This document shows, one piece after another, positions 34,387-43,628 of a DNA stretch of 64,000 nucleotides (position 1 is the first letter of the stretch; each line of letters starts with the position of its first letter). The notes under the pieces are model-generated. The model saw nothing but the letters and a program-made list of their open reading frames with translations, had not been told where the DNA came from and ran no database searches. Origin of the DNA: Gracilimonas sp017641085 (GTDB lineage Bacteria; Bacteroidota; Rhodothermia; Balneolales; Balneolaceae); NCBI RefSeq assembly GCF_046115515.1, contig NZ_CP175953.1; one strand, given 5' to 3'. Made by a program: the position numbers and the translations under genes.

Positions 34387-35077
34387 AGTAGTTGGAATCC
34401 ATCAACCAAACTTTTTACCGTGGCTCGGCTTTTTTGATAAAATTGCCAAATCGGATGTGTTTGTTCTGATTGATAATGTGCAATTTGTGAAAGGCCACAT
34501 CTGTAACCGAAATAAAATAAAGAACAATCAATCCGAAGCCGTTTGGATTACAGTTCCGGTAAGTAATAAAAAAGGCACGGATGTAAACTTTAATGAGTTG
34601 CCCATAGCCTACGAACAACATTGGGGAACCAGTATCATAAATCAAATCAGGGGAAGTTATGGAGGAGCCCCCTATTTTGACCGGTACATGGAAAAGCTAT
34701 CCCATTATTTTACTGAAAAAGAATACGATTCATTGGGTGATTTAAACATAGCACTCATCAAATTTTGCTGTACTGAGTTGGGTATCACCACTGAACTTAT
34801 TACTGCCTCACAAATCGATGAAGAATTTGGGACGAATAATGATCTAAATATTGGTATATGTGAGTATTTTGAGGCAGATACCTACTTATCTGGTCAGGGA
34901 GCAAAAAAATATAATGACGAAGAACAGTTCCAAAAAGCAGGCATTCAACTAAAGTATCAGCAATTTGACCACCCTGAGTATAAACAACTTTTTAAGGGCT
35001 TTATTCCAAATCTGTCGGTTATTGACCTTCTTTTAAATGAGGGGCCGGATGCCGGAAGATTTTTTGAATTTAGTTAG
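34361..35077 (+). CDS. WbqC family protein
   Basis: A 238-residue protein matching the WbqC-like family: VVGIHQPNFLPWLGFFDKIAKSD at the start, LIDNVQFVKGHICNRNKIK, then WITVPVSNK and YLSGQGAKKY. WbqC proteins are found in O-antigen and capsule loci. Their activity is not firmly established; an amino-sugar acylation or amide-forming role has been suggested from context. Its start is nested in the sulfotransferase end, and it overlaps the convergent PIG-L gene by four bases. Confidence 0.88.
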   Translation: MTQSQNSAKVVGIHQPNFLPWLGFFDKIAKSDVFVLIDNVQFVKGHICNRNKIKNNQSEAVWITVPVSNKKGTDVNFNELPIAYEQHWGTSIINQIRGSYGGAPYFDRYMEKLSHYFTEKEYDSLGDLNIALIKFCCTELGITTELITASQIDEEFGTNNDLNIGICEYFEADTYLSGQGAKKYNDEEQFQKAGIQLKYQQFDHPEYKQLFKGFIPNLSVIDLLLNEGPDAGRFFEFS

Positions 35078-35718
35078 ATCTTATAACGAACTACTTCAAA
35101 AGCTTCGGCAAAGTCTTCTTTCACCTGCACGCCCCTGACTCTGGCCAGTCCTTCGATAAAGTCGCGTGTGAAGTAATTTCGCTTTTTTATCAGCTGAGAT
35201 TCGTACACCGACATCATCTCCCATTTTTTACCCATATGCGCTTTGCTTAAGGTAACAAAAGCCTGGGTGGAGAAGTCAACATGGTTCCAGGGCAGCTCAT
35301 ATCCCCAGATACTGCACTCTTTAAAAGCACGCAACCCTTCATTAAATACCACCTGATGATCCTGATGCACATCATTACCGGATGGCAGCAACACCAAATC
35401 GGGTTGAATCTCATTTCTGAGCCGCACCATTTCTTCCAATACTTCCTGCCTGAAATAGGAAAGTTTTCTAACCTCGTATTCATAAATAAAATACTGGTCT
35501 TCAGGTACTCCCAGGATATCCATGGATGCAATAAACTCTTTTCTCAGGATATCCGGATCAGAGCCCTCCGGCACGGAGGCTCTGGCCGTTGAAAAAGCCG
35601 CTACAAAAATTTCAATACCCTCTTCATGAAATCTGGCAAGCGTACCCCCGCATCCTAACTCGGCATCATCTGTATGAGGAGCCAAAACCAATATTTTTTT
35701 AATTCCGGTAAATGACAT
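35074..35718 (-). CDS. PIG-L family deacetylase
   Basis: A 214-residue zinc deacetylase of the LmbE/PIG-L type. The zinc motif is LAPHTDDAELGCGGTL (H15, D17/D18) and a second part is in SGNDVHQDHQVV. Members remove N-acetyl groups from GlcNAc-containing lipids or small thiols; in this setting a nucleotide- or lipid-linked amino sugar is the likely substrate. It ends inside the WbqC gene end and is divergent from the epimerase gene across a 141-base AT-rich spacer. Confidence 0.9.
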   Translation of the reverse strand: MSFTGIKKILVLAPHTDDAELGCGGTLARFHEEGIEIFVAAFSTARASVPEGSDPDILRKEFIASMDILGVPEDQYFIYEYEVRKLSYFRQEVLEEMVRLRNEIQPDLVLLPSGNDVHQDHQVVFNEGLRAFKECSIWGYELPWNHVDFSTQAFVTLSKAHMGKKWEMMSVYESQLIKKRNYFTRDFIEGLARVRGVQVKEDFAEAFEVVRYKI

Positions 35719-35859
35719 TTTCTAAAATTTTTGGATGTTTGGTATCAAGGATACTGAATTTAACTATGAATTATTACCAAGTTTTAGGCAGGTTTTCTAA
35801 AAAAAGAAAAAAGAGTTACTGTATCTTACCCAACGATTTAAATCTAAAAAATACAGCTC

Positions 35860-36924
35860 GTGAAAACCATATTAACCGTAGTTGGTGCAAGGCCTCAATT
35901 TATTAAAGCAGCAGTAGTTTCAAAAGCTTTGACAGATGCGGGCATTACAGAAGAAATCATTCATACCGGTCAACATTACGACCATGAAATGAGTAGCATA
36001 TTCTGGGAAGAGCTCGACCTTCCGGCTCCAACCGTGAACCTGGAAGTAGGATCCGGACATCATGGTGCTCAAACCGGGATTATGCTTCAAAAAATTGAAC
36101 AATTTATTCTTAAGTCCGACCAAGCTCCTGATGCCCTTCTTGTTTATGGTGATACAAACTCTACTTTAGCAGGAGCATTAGTGGCTTCAAAACTGCATAT
36201 ACCTGTGATTCACATCGAAGCAGGTTTACGAAGCTTTAATCGTGAAATGCCTGAGGAAACAAACCGGGTTTTAACCGACCACATGTCAACACTTTTATTT
36301 TGCTCATCTAAAGGGGGGGTTACACAGCTAGCTAAGGAAGGCATTAAGAAAAATGTTTTTGATGTAGGAGATGTGATGTATGATGCATTGCTTACTTTTT
36401 CCAAAATAGCTGAAGAGAAAGTGAATTTTTCAGCTATCATCCCATTTGCCCCTAATAATTTCTACCTGGCTACCGTGCACCGTCCGGCAAACACTGATTC
36501 TGAAAATAACCTACGCTCCATTCTGCAAGCATTTTCCGAAATAAATGAACCCGTTGTATGGCCGGTTCACCCCCGAAATAAAAAGAGGCTAAGTAACATT
36601 CAGCTGCCTGAAAACCTACACCTGATCGAGCCTGTTTCCTATTTCAAAATGATGACTTTGCTGAAGAACTGCACGAAGGTGATTACTGATTCCGGTGGCC
36701 TCCAAAAAGAAGCTTACTGGATGAAGAAGCCGTGCATTACCATCCGGGAGGAAACGGAATGGACAGAGACTTTGGATGGAAACTGGAACCAAATTACAGG
36801 AGCTAACACAGACAAAATACTCTCTGCTATACATGCTAACCCGACCTCCGTCTGGAAACCATTATATGGTGAAGGTGATGCAGCTCAAAAAATTGCCGCA
36901 CACATTAAGAACTATTTCATCTAA
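35860..36924 (+). CDS. wecB: UDP-N-acetylglucosamine 2-epimerase (non-hydrolysing)
   Basis: Interconverts UDP-GlcNAc and UDP-ManNAc to supply a precursor for surface polysaccharide. It has 354 residues, the normal length. Diagnostic segments are ILTVVGARPQFIKAAVVSKAL, HTGQHYDHEMS, VYGDTNSTLAGALVAS, HIEAGLRSF...EETNRVLTDHMS and TDSGGLQKEAYWMKKPCITIREETEW. The start is GTG at 35860. It overlaps the convergent glycosyltransferase gene by four bases at TAATTAG. Confidence 0.95.
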   Translation: MKTILTVVGARPQFIKAAVVSKALTDAGITEEIIHTGQHYDHEMSSIFWEELDLPAPTVNLEVGSGHHGAQTGIMLQKIEQFILKSDQAPDALLVYGDTNSTLAGALVASKLHIPVIHIEAGLRSFNREMPEETNRVLTDHMSTLLFCSSKGGVTQLAKEGIKKNVFDVGDVMYDALLTFSKIAEEKVNFSAIIPFAPNNFYLATVHRPANTDSENNLRSILQAFSEINEPVVWPVHPRNKKRLSNIQLPENLHLIEPVSYFKMMTLLKNCTKVITDSGGLQKEAYWMKKPCITIREETEWTETLDGNWNQITGANTDKILSAIHANPTSVWKPLYGEGDAAQKIAAHIKNYFI

Positions 36925-38114
36925 TTAGAGGCCAGGCTTTTATAGTAACTGATCATAGGCTCTACAGTAGCCTCCCAGTTAAACTCTTTTTCTACAGCGC
37001 GCTTTCCGTTTTCAGCCAATATTTTGGCTTCATCAGGATGCGACAATAAATAATTGATTTGATTAGCCAAATCCCTGTCATTTTCGGATTCGAAAATTTT
37101 CCCGGCTTCATGTTCGGTTACCATACGTTCGAGAGAGGTACAGTTGGAAGATATAACAGGTAACTCTTCCGACATATAATAACCTAGTTTGTGAGGAATG
37201 GACGCATCAGTTTGAACGGACCGAACATGAGGAATCAACCCGATCGTTGCACTTTTCACATAGCTTCGGATATTTGACTGGTCTTGCCACCCTTCGAATA
37301 TTACAAAATCCCTTAATGCATGTTCATCGGTTAAAGCTTCAAGCTCAGAACGATTTCGTCCGTCCCCAACTAAGAGTAGCAGAGCGTCAGGGTGCTCATC
37401 TTTAACAAACTTCATAGCACGGACAGCTGTTTCCAACCCCCGGTGCAGATCAAACCCGCCGGAATACAGCAAAATCTTTCTGTTCTCATACTTTGTGATA
37501 ATATCTTGCTTGATTGGAAATTCCCGAAATGCCTGGATATTAGGGGTATTGGGAATTACAAGGACTTCATTCTCGCCAAATCCCATCCCTGTATAGCGGT
37601 CTTTCATTTCGGCTATAACTGAAATGATACGATCCGATTTTTCCAGCCACTTCTTTTCAAGCTTCTTCCATCTTTCTAAAGAAATTAACCACTTGCCAGG
37701 CGGACGTGTACTCCAGGCATACTGCGATAAGGCTTCTACATAATTTTCATGCAGGTCTGCAACCAATGGAATTTCAAATTTTTCCTTTATCATGATCCCC
37801 GCTTTCACCAGATATAAATCATGGGCATGAACAGCATCAAAAGGTTTCCTGGCATAAGCTTTTTTTGCATACCGATAGAAAAGGTGGGAGTATAAATCAA
37901 AAAAGCCTACTGCTCCCCGCAGCTTTTTTATGATTTTGTTCGATAATTTAAAACGATGAACCCTGACCCCATTCACCATTTCAATTTCGGGCCTGTCATC
38001 CTCCGCAAGCGAAAGAACCGTAACCTCTAAACCATTCTTAACAAGTGACTCCGCCTCATTCTCAACTCGCTGATCCGGAGGATAGGCATGATCCAGTAGC
38101 ATTAGTATATGCAT
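36921..38114 (-). CDS. glycosyltransferase family 4 protein
   Basis: A 397-residue GT-B glycosyltransferase. The acceptor side starts MHILMLLDHAYPPDQRVENEAESL. The donor domain has LLYSGGFDLHRGLETAVRAMKFV and LIPHVRSVQTDASIPHKLGYYMSEELPVISSN in outline, with the family's Glu region shifted to the YYMSEE segment. The sugar and acceptor are unknown. It is the last gene of a five-gene minus-strand operon starting with the methyltransferase at 41947. It follows the polysaccharide deacetylase gene by one base. Confidence 0.9.
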   Translation of the reverse strand: MHILMLLDHAYPPDQRVENEAESLVKNGLEVTVLSLAEDDRPEIEMVNGVRVHRFKLSNKIIKKLRGAVGFFDLYSHLFYRYAKKAYARKPFDAVHAHDLYLVKAGIMIKEKFEIPLVADLHENYVEALSQYAWSTRPPGKWLISLERWKKLEKKWLEKSDRIISVIAEMKDRYTGMGFGENEVLVIPNTPNIQAFREFPIKQDIITKYENRKILLYSGGFDLHRGLETAVRAMKFVKDEHPDALLLLVGDGRNRSELEALTDEHALRDFVIFEGWQDQSNIRSYVKSATIGLIPHVRSVQTDASIPHKLGYYMSEELPVISSNCTSLERMVTEHEAGKIFESENDRDLANQINYLLSHPDEAKILAENGKRAVEKEFNWEATVEPMISYYKSLASN

Positions 38115-38115
38115 A

Positions 38116-39486
38116 TTACAGTGATAAAAATTTCTTAAACAAGGTTAGTTTTTCCGGTTCAATCAATTCATGATTGTGCCATAAAAGCACAAATTCTCCA
38201 CCAAGCCGGTTTAATTGATTATGGTAAAACACAATCTTTTGACCGGCCTCCTTTACAGTGTATCCCATATACTTATTTGCCAATAAACTGGCTTCCATTA
38301 CAATGAGCGGATGAAGTTTAATTTTCAATGATTTTTTTGATTCCCAATCGAATGCTCTGAAAGGAAATGCCACACCAGCCCTGTATCCTGTCCTGTCTGC
38401 ATAGCCAAGAGTATAATCATGTTTAATACCGGCTTTTTGTAAAATACGAGGCGTATGCCTCCAATCCCACCGTAAATAATGCTTTCTGCTGGTTTCTACA
38501 GGAGCATCAATACCAAGCGATTTACATACCTTTTGAAGTTTTTGCACTTCTTTGCGTAGCAGATCAGGATTATGCCTGGTTTTGTAGGAAGGGTGCAACC
38601 CGATTTTATGTCCTGCTGTGTGTACCTTCTTTAAAATATCGGATATAGCAGGGTGATTGATATCATAGATAGCATCATATTCACTCTTTGGTTCACCCGA
38701 AATAAAAAAGAATGTACTTTTTAAATCATGTTTTTCCAGTAACCGAACAAGCTCATTAAAATTATTATAAGGGTCTACTCGATAATTCCCTTGTTTTACT
38801 TTTTTGTAAAGCTGATATCTCTTTTTTGCTTTTTGGGGCTTCTTTCGCACCAGCACATCACCGGCCAGCCTTTTTATTAATCGGGTTTTGGAATAGTTGA
38901 GGTATTCAAATGGCTGATCAACATCATGAGAAATATGTTTTGAATAGGCAGGCAATTTCTTTCCCGGCTTTAGTTTTTGATCTCCAAACAAGTGTCCGGC
39001 CAATATGGTAAACCATTCCTGAATGATGGGGCGGTCAACCAGATTTTTTTTTACCAGGAATGAAGTAGACCCTATCCGGCGCTGATGCGTATCCTTTTCT
39101 GCAAAATGAATATCAGCATACCCGCTCATCAGAAAAAAAGCCATTCCGATAACATCAACGGGTAACGTTCTTATACCGGAGTCATTAGTCCTTTGCTTAT
39201 TGGCAAACCATCCGGGTAGTTTGTCAAGAGATGCATTGTCATAACCCGTTTGATAGGCTTCTACTTCGGGTAATAATTTATGATCCTTTTTATAAATCTG
39301 ATCAAAGAAAACGTCTGGTATAAGGATCTGTTTTTCTTCAAAAGTAATGGAATAGTTATCCGCTTCATCCAGTATTTCCAGTGCATAGTCCAGTTTCAGG
39401 AAATCCCTTACTAATACATCAAAAACGAATTGCTTTTCTGAAATGTAATCAGGGCTTGAAGTTATCTTAACAATCTGATCCGTCAT
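38116..39486 (-). CDS. polysaccharide deacetylase-like protein (DUF7033-type N-terminus)
   Basis: A 456-residue protein. The N-terminal ~180 residues resemble the DUF7033 domain that precedes NodB-like domains in Bacteroidota. The catalytic half keeps the diverged motifs of this subgroup: SHDVDQPFEY (metal-binding Asp pair), GHKIGLHPSYKTRHNP (metal His), SRKHYLRWDWRHTP and LLWHNHEL. It probably removes acetyl groups from an amino-sugar polymer, perhaps of the polymer built by the adjacent genes. It overlaps the acyltransferase gene by four bases (ATGA). No signal peptide is seen, so it may act in the cytoplasm. Confidence 0.82.
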   Translation of the reverse strand: MTDQIVKITSSPDYISEKQFVFDVLVRDFLKLDYALEILDEADNYSITFEEKQILIPDVFFDQIYKKDHKLLPEVEAYQTGYDNASLDKLPGWFANKQRTNDSGIRTLPVDVIGMAFFLMSGYADIHFAEKDTHQRRIGSTSFLVKKNLVDRPIIQEWFTILAGHLFGDQKLKPGKKLPAYSKHISHDVDQPFEYLNYSKTRLIKRLAGDVLVRKKPQKAKKRYQLYKKVKQGNYRVDPYNNFNELVRLLEKHDLKSTFFFISGEPKSEYDAIYDINHPAISDILKKVHTAGHKIGLHPSYKTRHNPDLLRKEVQKLQKVCKSLGIDAPVETSRKHYLRWDWRHTPRILQKAGIKHDYTLGYADRTGYRAGVAFPFRAFDWESKKSLKIKLHPLIVMEASLLANKYMGYTVKEAGQKIVFYHNQLNRLGGEFVLLWHNHELIEPEKLTLFKKFLSL

Positions 39487-40421
39487 TCCTTGATTCTCTT
39501 TAGCAGTTTCTTTCCATAATGAAAGGGAGCAAATCTCCTACTGACTGCTTGAATATTATGAAAGTATACCTGCTTAGCTCCAAAAGAACTAAAATATCGC
39601 TCAATAGATTTAATACTTGAGCCTTCAAAATCAAAGGCATTTTCTCTGCTGTTTGCTTCTTTTATGCCGTTCCAGAGCACCAAAGATACTGCCCCGGGAA
39701 CATCAGAATCCGGGTCAAATCCCCCCGCCAGATAGTATGTTGCATCATCATCATGAATAAACAATTGAGCAGCATGGAGTTTTCCTTTAGAATCTTTGGC
39801 CCCGAAGATACTCGCTCTTTCTCTTGCAGACGCTTGTTTAACCAATTCTGTAATAACTTCTTTTGAATACGATGGCTTTAAACCTTGCCGGTCAAAAGTT
39901 TTGACAACCATATCATATAACTCTCCTACTTTGATGTTTTTGCTAACTTCAAGCTCTTCTTCGGCCCGGCGAATATCTCTTCGAACAGAGCTTTTCAATC
40001 TCTTCCAGGTTTTGTCGGTATCAAATGGATACTCGAACCTAAACGTAGTTAATGAGTGCTGGGTAAACCCATTCCAAATAAAGGGCAGATAATTGATAAT
40101 GTCTTCGTTCAGATTGTAAGTAAGTTTATCAAAGGGAGGAAGCTTCCCGATAAGCTTTTCGAGCATGGACCGTTCGGTACTGTGAATCGTTTCAATTTTA
40201 GGGCTTGTTTGCTTTATCCACGGCCCTAATTTCTGTGTCAAAACAGGCATTTGTACAAACGTAAAGCCTTTCTCTTTCCTTTTCACTACCGGCCAGCGTG
40301 CATAAATTTCCCCGCCTTTCTCAATACGAATATCTTCCCACCGGTTAGGTGCTACAATATCTAACCACCAGGGTTGCATAAATATATTTCCGGGCAACTC
40401 ATGAGGAGTCATTTCAATCAT
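39483..40421 (-). CDS. GNAT-fold acyltransferase (FemAB/BioF2-like)
   Basis: A 312-residue protein made of two GNAT-like halves, similar to FemAB/BioF2 proteins in Bacteroidota glycan loci. Marks include IFMQPWWLDIVAPNRWEDI at the start, SSVRRDIRRAEEELEVSKN in the middle and YYLAGGFDPDSDVPGAVSLVLWNGIKEA followed by FDFEGSSIKSIERYFSSFGA. Related proteins transfer amino-acyl or acyl groups to amino sugars. It overlaps the sulfotransferase gene upstream (8 bases) and the deacetylase downstream (4 bases), so it is firmly within the operon. Confidence 0.8.
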   Translation of the reverse strand: MIEMTPHELPGNIFMQPWWLDIVAPNRWEDIRIEKGGEIYARWPVVKRKEKGFTFVQMPVLTQKLGPWIKQTSPKIETIHSTERSMLEKLIGKLPPFDKLTYNLNEDIINYLPFIWNGFTQHSLTTFRFEYPFDTDKTWKRLKSSVRRDIRRAEEELEVSKNIKVGELYDMVVKTFDRQGLKPSYSKEVITELVKQASARERASIFGAKDSKGKLHAAQLFIHDDDATYYLAGGFDPDSDVPGAVSLVLWNGIKEANSRENAFDFEGSSIKSIERYFSSFGAKQVYFHNIQAVSRRFAPFHYGKKLLKRIKE

Positions 40422-41325
40422 TCCAGATTTTTTTTAATTCTTCTGCCAATTCATCTTCAGGTGCTTTAGAGTATGGAAAAGATGGAGGTATAAGTTCACC
40501 TATTTTTTGAACATAATCATTTAGATGAAACTGATGGGCTACCTCTTCAACCAATTTCCGTGGATTCTCACAAATATCTTTATATGATATTTTCATGAAC
40601 GATACCCGGGCTTCTGCTAAATCTCTTCGAATAATAGATTCAATTTCATTGATTTGCCAAACCACTTTTTCAATTTCAGGAAGTTTGTTTTTTTCAATCC
40701 ATCCCGGCGGTTTAACACTCCACCACTGTTCTGATCTAATTCCATTTGCATCCCGTGCATTTATAATCGAATGAGCGGTAGCTACCTTATCTCTTGTTAC
40801 CCACAAGAAGACAGAATCAGGAAAAAGTTTAGCTAGTGCTTTAATTCTCAGAGAATGGACTGTATTCTTAGAAACAAACAGCTTGTTCGGATAGCTGATT
40901 GCTTGTATCACTCTCTTGAATTCTTTAGCATCTTTTTCATCCAAATCATCAGCATCTGTGTATGGATACTCTTTCGGGAAGTACTGGTAAAAAAGCGGAC
41001 CTCCTTCATGCGGGCCATTGGCAGATTGGGTATATCCATAAGCAGATTCAAATGAGGGAGGGATCAATTTTTTGGAGTAAAGGAATCGTTCTGCCATCCT
41101 TGTTAACAGTGCTATCCGATATCTCTTCACAACCCGGTTGCTCAGGTAAGAAGTTTTAAAAGCTGTGCAAAAAAGCTGATAAGCTAATGTAGTTCCTGAC
41201 CTTGGCACCCCGATGATCCAAACCGGCTTCACATTATGATTATAGGTCAATGATTTTCTGAAATATCTTTCAATCGGCTTCAGTGCTATACTTTGTAAGG
41301 ATATAAGAAATTGACTGAGCTTCAT
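40414..41325 (-). CDS. sulfotransferase family protein
   Basis: A 303-residue sulfotransferase. The PAPS loop is VWIIGVPRSGTTLAYQLF (about residues 31-48). The 3'-phosphate region is VFLWVTRDKVATAHSIINARDANG. A closing motif resembles the first sulfotransferase (33373-34386), with WWSVKPPGWIEKNK parallel to its WWSTVPPEYPNLK, so the two are related but clearly different. The two genes sit on opposite strands of one cluster, suggesting two sulfation positions on the same glycan. It starts 4 bases after the methyltransferase stop. Confidence 0.85.
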   Translation of the reverse strand: MKLSQFLISLQSIALKPIERYFRKSLTYNHNVKPVWIIGVPRSGTTLAYQLFCTAFKTSYLSNRVVKRYRIALLTRMAERFLYSKKLIPPSFESAYGYTQSANGPHEGGPLFYQYFPKEYPYTDADDLDEKDAKEFKRVIQAISYPNKLFVSKNTVHSLRIKALAKLFPDSVFLWVTRDKVATAHSIINARDANGIRSEQWWSVKPPGWIEKNKLPEIEKVVWQINEIESIIRRDLAEARVSFMKISYKDICENPRKLVEEVAHQFHLNDYVQKIGELIPPSFPYSKAPEDELAEELKKIWND

Positions 41326-41329
41326 CGGC

Positions 41330-41947
41330 TTAAATTAATGAGGCAGCAAAGAAATGATGGTTTCTATATCTGTATGAATAGTCTATAGTATACCCGGCTT
41401 CTGAAAGTATCTGCTTAATACTTTCAGTAGTTATATGGTTAATACCTAATTCCCAGTGATGATTCTTTGTATGTATGTATTTGCGTTTCCGTCCAATATG
41501 TATAGTTCTTCTACCTAGCTTTGGAATATAAAACTCTGCAAAAAAGTAAGTTTTATACGCATGAGGAATACTGAAAAAAAGCTTATCCACTTTATTCTCA
41601 GCTAATTCTTTCCAAACTTTTTTGGCGCTTTCAAATGGAATGTGTTCAAATATTTCGAAGGCTAAATACACGTCAGCCTCCGGCAATTCGTCTTCGATAA
41701 TATTAGCCTGAATATCAGGATTTTTATTCTCATCAATATCCAGAGTAGTAACCTGGTATCCTTTTCTTCGCAAATAGCTGGATGTTAATCCGCTTCCCAC
41801 TCCAATCTCTATAATTTTAGCATCTTTTGACAAGCCGCTTGTATTTAATATCAGGTTGAGCTGATGCCAGTAAAGTGTCCAGTGCCCCCTGTTTTCAAGC
41901 TTATAAATCCATTCATGGGAAAATGTAATTTCAGAAGAATTTTTCAT
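41330..41947 (-). CDS. class I SAM-dependent methyltransferase
   Basis: A 205-residue Rossmann-fold methyltransferase. The SAM motif I is IIEIGVGSGLTSSYL (about residues 45-59), followed by TTLDIDENKNP (acidic end of strand 2) and DVYLAFEIFEHIPF. The acceptor is unknown, perhaps a sugar hydroxyl or a lipid carrier intermediate. It is the first gene of the minus-strand glycan operon and is divergent from the flippase gene across a 109-base AT-rich gap. Confidence 0.85.
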   Translation of the reverse strand: MKNSSEITFSHEWIYKLENRGHWTLYWHQLNLILNTSGLSKDAKIIEIGVGSGLTSSYLRRKGYQVTTLDIDENKNPDIQANIIEDELPEADVYLAFEIFEHIPFESAKKVWKELAENKVDKLFFSIPHAYKTYFFAEFYIPKLGRRTIHIGRKRKYIHTKNHHWELGINHITTESIKQILSEAGYTIDYSYRYRNHHFFAASLI

Positions 41948-42056
41948 TAACTTTATTAATCAGGATTTCAGAATGGATTTATATTCGGTAGCTTCACACC
42001 ACTAAAATAGAAAAAGACAGATAAAATAAAGCCTTAATTAATCAGTTTAAGTCAGC

Positions 42057-43538
42057 TTGGGAATAATAATAAAACAAAGCTTACGCAATGCAATAATATC
42101 CTATATCGGGATTATTATAGGCTTTGTCACCACCATTCAGCTTTATCCGCATATACTTGAGGCTGACCAATTCGGGCTTACCAGGATTTTAATTGCCATT
42201 TCTACTATAAGTGTTCAAATCATCACTTTTGGTATTCCAAATTCTGTAATAAAGTTTTTCCCAACACTCTCAAAAAAAACAAATAATCCGTCAGGTATAT
42301 TTTGGGCCTTTTTAATTCCGCCTGCCATCGGGTTTTTAGCCTACTCATTAATCCTCATCTTTTTTAGAGATTTTGTTATCAGCTTTTATGACTCGGGATC
42401 AGGCTTGCTCGGTGAGTACTATCTATACATCATTCCACTTGTATTATTCACCGTATCATTCAGTGTTTTAAATTCCTTCGTAAAGGCCCAATTCAACACT
42501 GTTTTTGCCTCTTTTTTGCAAGACATTTTGCTCAGAGTGATGATGATCCTCGATTTAGTTCTCTTCTATTTCGATTTTATTACGTTTGATACTTTTATGC
42601 TGATATTTATTGGGAGCTATGCGTTGCTCTACCTGCTTCTTTTTGGCTATGCATTAAAGGAAAAGCTACTGAACTTTGAGCCGGTGTTGCAAATATTTGA
42701 CAATGATACCCGGCAACAGATACGCAGTTACAGTTTTTACTCCTTTTTCAGCGGTTTAACCATGCTACTAATCGGCAACATTGACCTGATCATGGTTGGT
42801 ACCTTTAATGGCCTTGAACAAACAGGAATTTACGCTATCGCACTCTATGTTGGTTCGGTTATTACAGTACCCAAAAAATCAATAACCAAGATTTCATTTC
42901 CGGTAATAGCAGCAGCTTTTCAAAGAAATGATATACAGAATGTAAAAGAGGTATATAAACAAACCTCTCTCAACCAATTTCTGACCGGTCTTATCATTTA
43001 TATAGGCGTAATCGCCAATATTGATAATTTATACGAGATGCTACCCAAAGAGTATGTAGATGGCAGCATCGTTATCATCATAATAGGCCTGGGTAATCTT
43101 CTGGAAATGGTAACCGGTGCTAATGGACAAATAATAATCGCCTCAAAATACTTTCGGTTCGATTTTTACTCATCCTGGATACTCGTAATACTTGCCATTA
43201 CCCTCAATGCTGTTCTGATTCCGATGTTTGGATTACAAGGCGCTGCATTAGCCACGGCTGCATCCATTTTTACATACAATATTATCAAGGTGATTTTTGT
43301 CTGGGTGAAATTCAAAATGCAACCATTTACATGGAATTTATTGGGATTGCTTGCAACAGGAATAGCCACTCTCCTCCTCTCCTATTTAATACCTCAATTC
43401 GAAAACATATATGTAGATATTGCTATCAGGTCCATATGTATGGCTGCTCTCTATTTTGCCGCTGTTTGGATTTTCAAGCTCTCTGATGAAGTGAATAACT
43501 TCATATCAGAGCAACTAAAGAGAGTGCTTAAGAACTGA
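42057..43538 (+). CDS. Wzx-like polysaccharide flippase
   Basis: A 493-residue integral membrane protein with 12-14 hydrophobic helices and the MOP/Wzx organisation. Landmarks are the N-terminal amphipathic IIIKQSLRNAIISYIG followed by HILEADQFGLTRIL, and a central FFSGLTMLLIGNIDLIMVGTFNG. It would carry a lipid-linked repeat unit across the inner membrane. The start appears to be TTG at 42057; there is no suitable ATG nearby. It closes the glycan cluster and is followed by hisS. Confidence 0.85.
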   Translation: MGIIIKQSLRNAIISYIGIIIGFVTTIQLYPHILEADQFGLTRILIAISTISVQIITFGIPNSVIKFFPTLSKKTNNPSGIFWAFLIPPAIGFLAYSLILIFFRDFVISFYDSGSGLLGEYYLYIIPLVLFTVSFSVLNSFVKAQFNTVFASFLQDILLRVMMILDLVLFYFDFITFDTFMLIFIGSYALLYLLLFGYALKEKLLNFEPVLQIFDNDTRQQIRSYSFYSFFSGLTMLLIGNIDLIMVGTFNGLEQTGIYAIALYVGSVITVPKKSITKISFPVIAAAFQRNDIQNVKEVYKQTSLNQFLTGLIIYIGVIANIDNLYEMLPKEYVDGSIVIIIIGLGNLLEMVTGANGQIIIASKYFRFDFYSSWILVILAITLNAVLIPMFGLQGAALATAASIFTYNIIKVIFVWVKFKMQPFTWNLLGLLATGIATLLLSYLIPQFENIYVDIAIRSICMAALYFAAVWIFKLSDEVNNFISEQLKRVLKN

Positions 43539-43581
43539 TTTGACTCTCCTTCAGCTCAAAGCAATTCACCTTTGGGAACCT

Positions 43582-43589
43582 TATCTTTA
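43582..43589 (+). promoter_or_regulatory. -7-like box upstream of hisS
   Basis: TATCTTTA matches the TAnnTTTG consensus at 7 of 8 positions, 39 bases upstream of the hisS ATG at 43629. No -33 TTG was seen at the expected distance, so this is a weak call. Confidence 0.3.
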
Positions 43590-43628
43590 GTGCCAATTAG
43601 CACAAGTAATTATCATCTGATTTAACCC

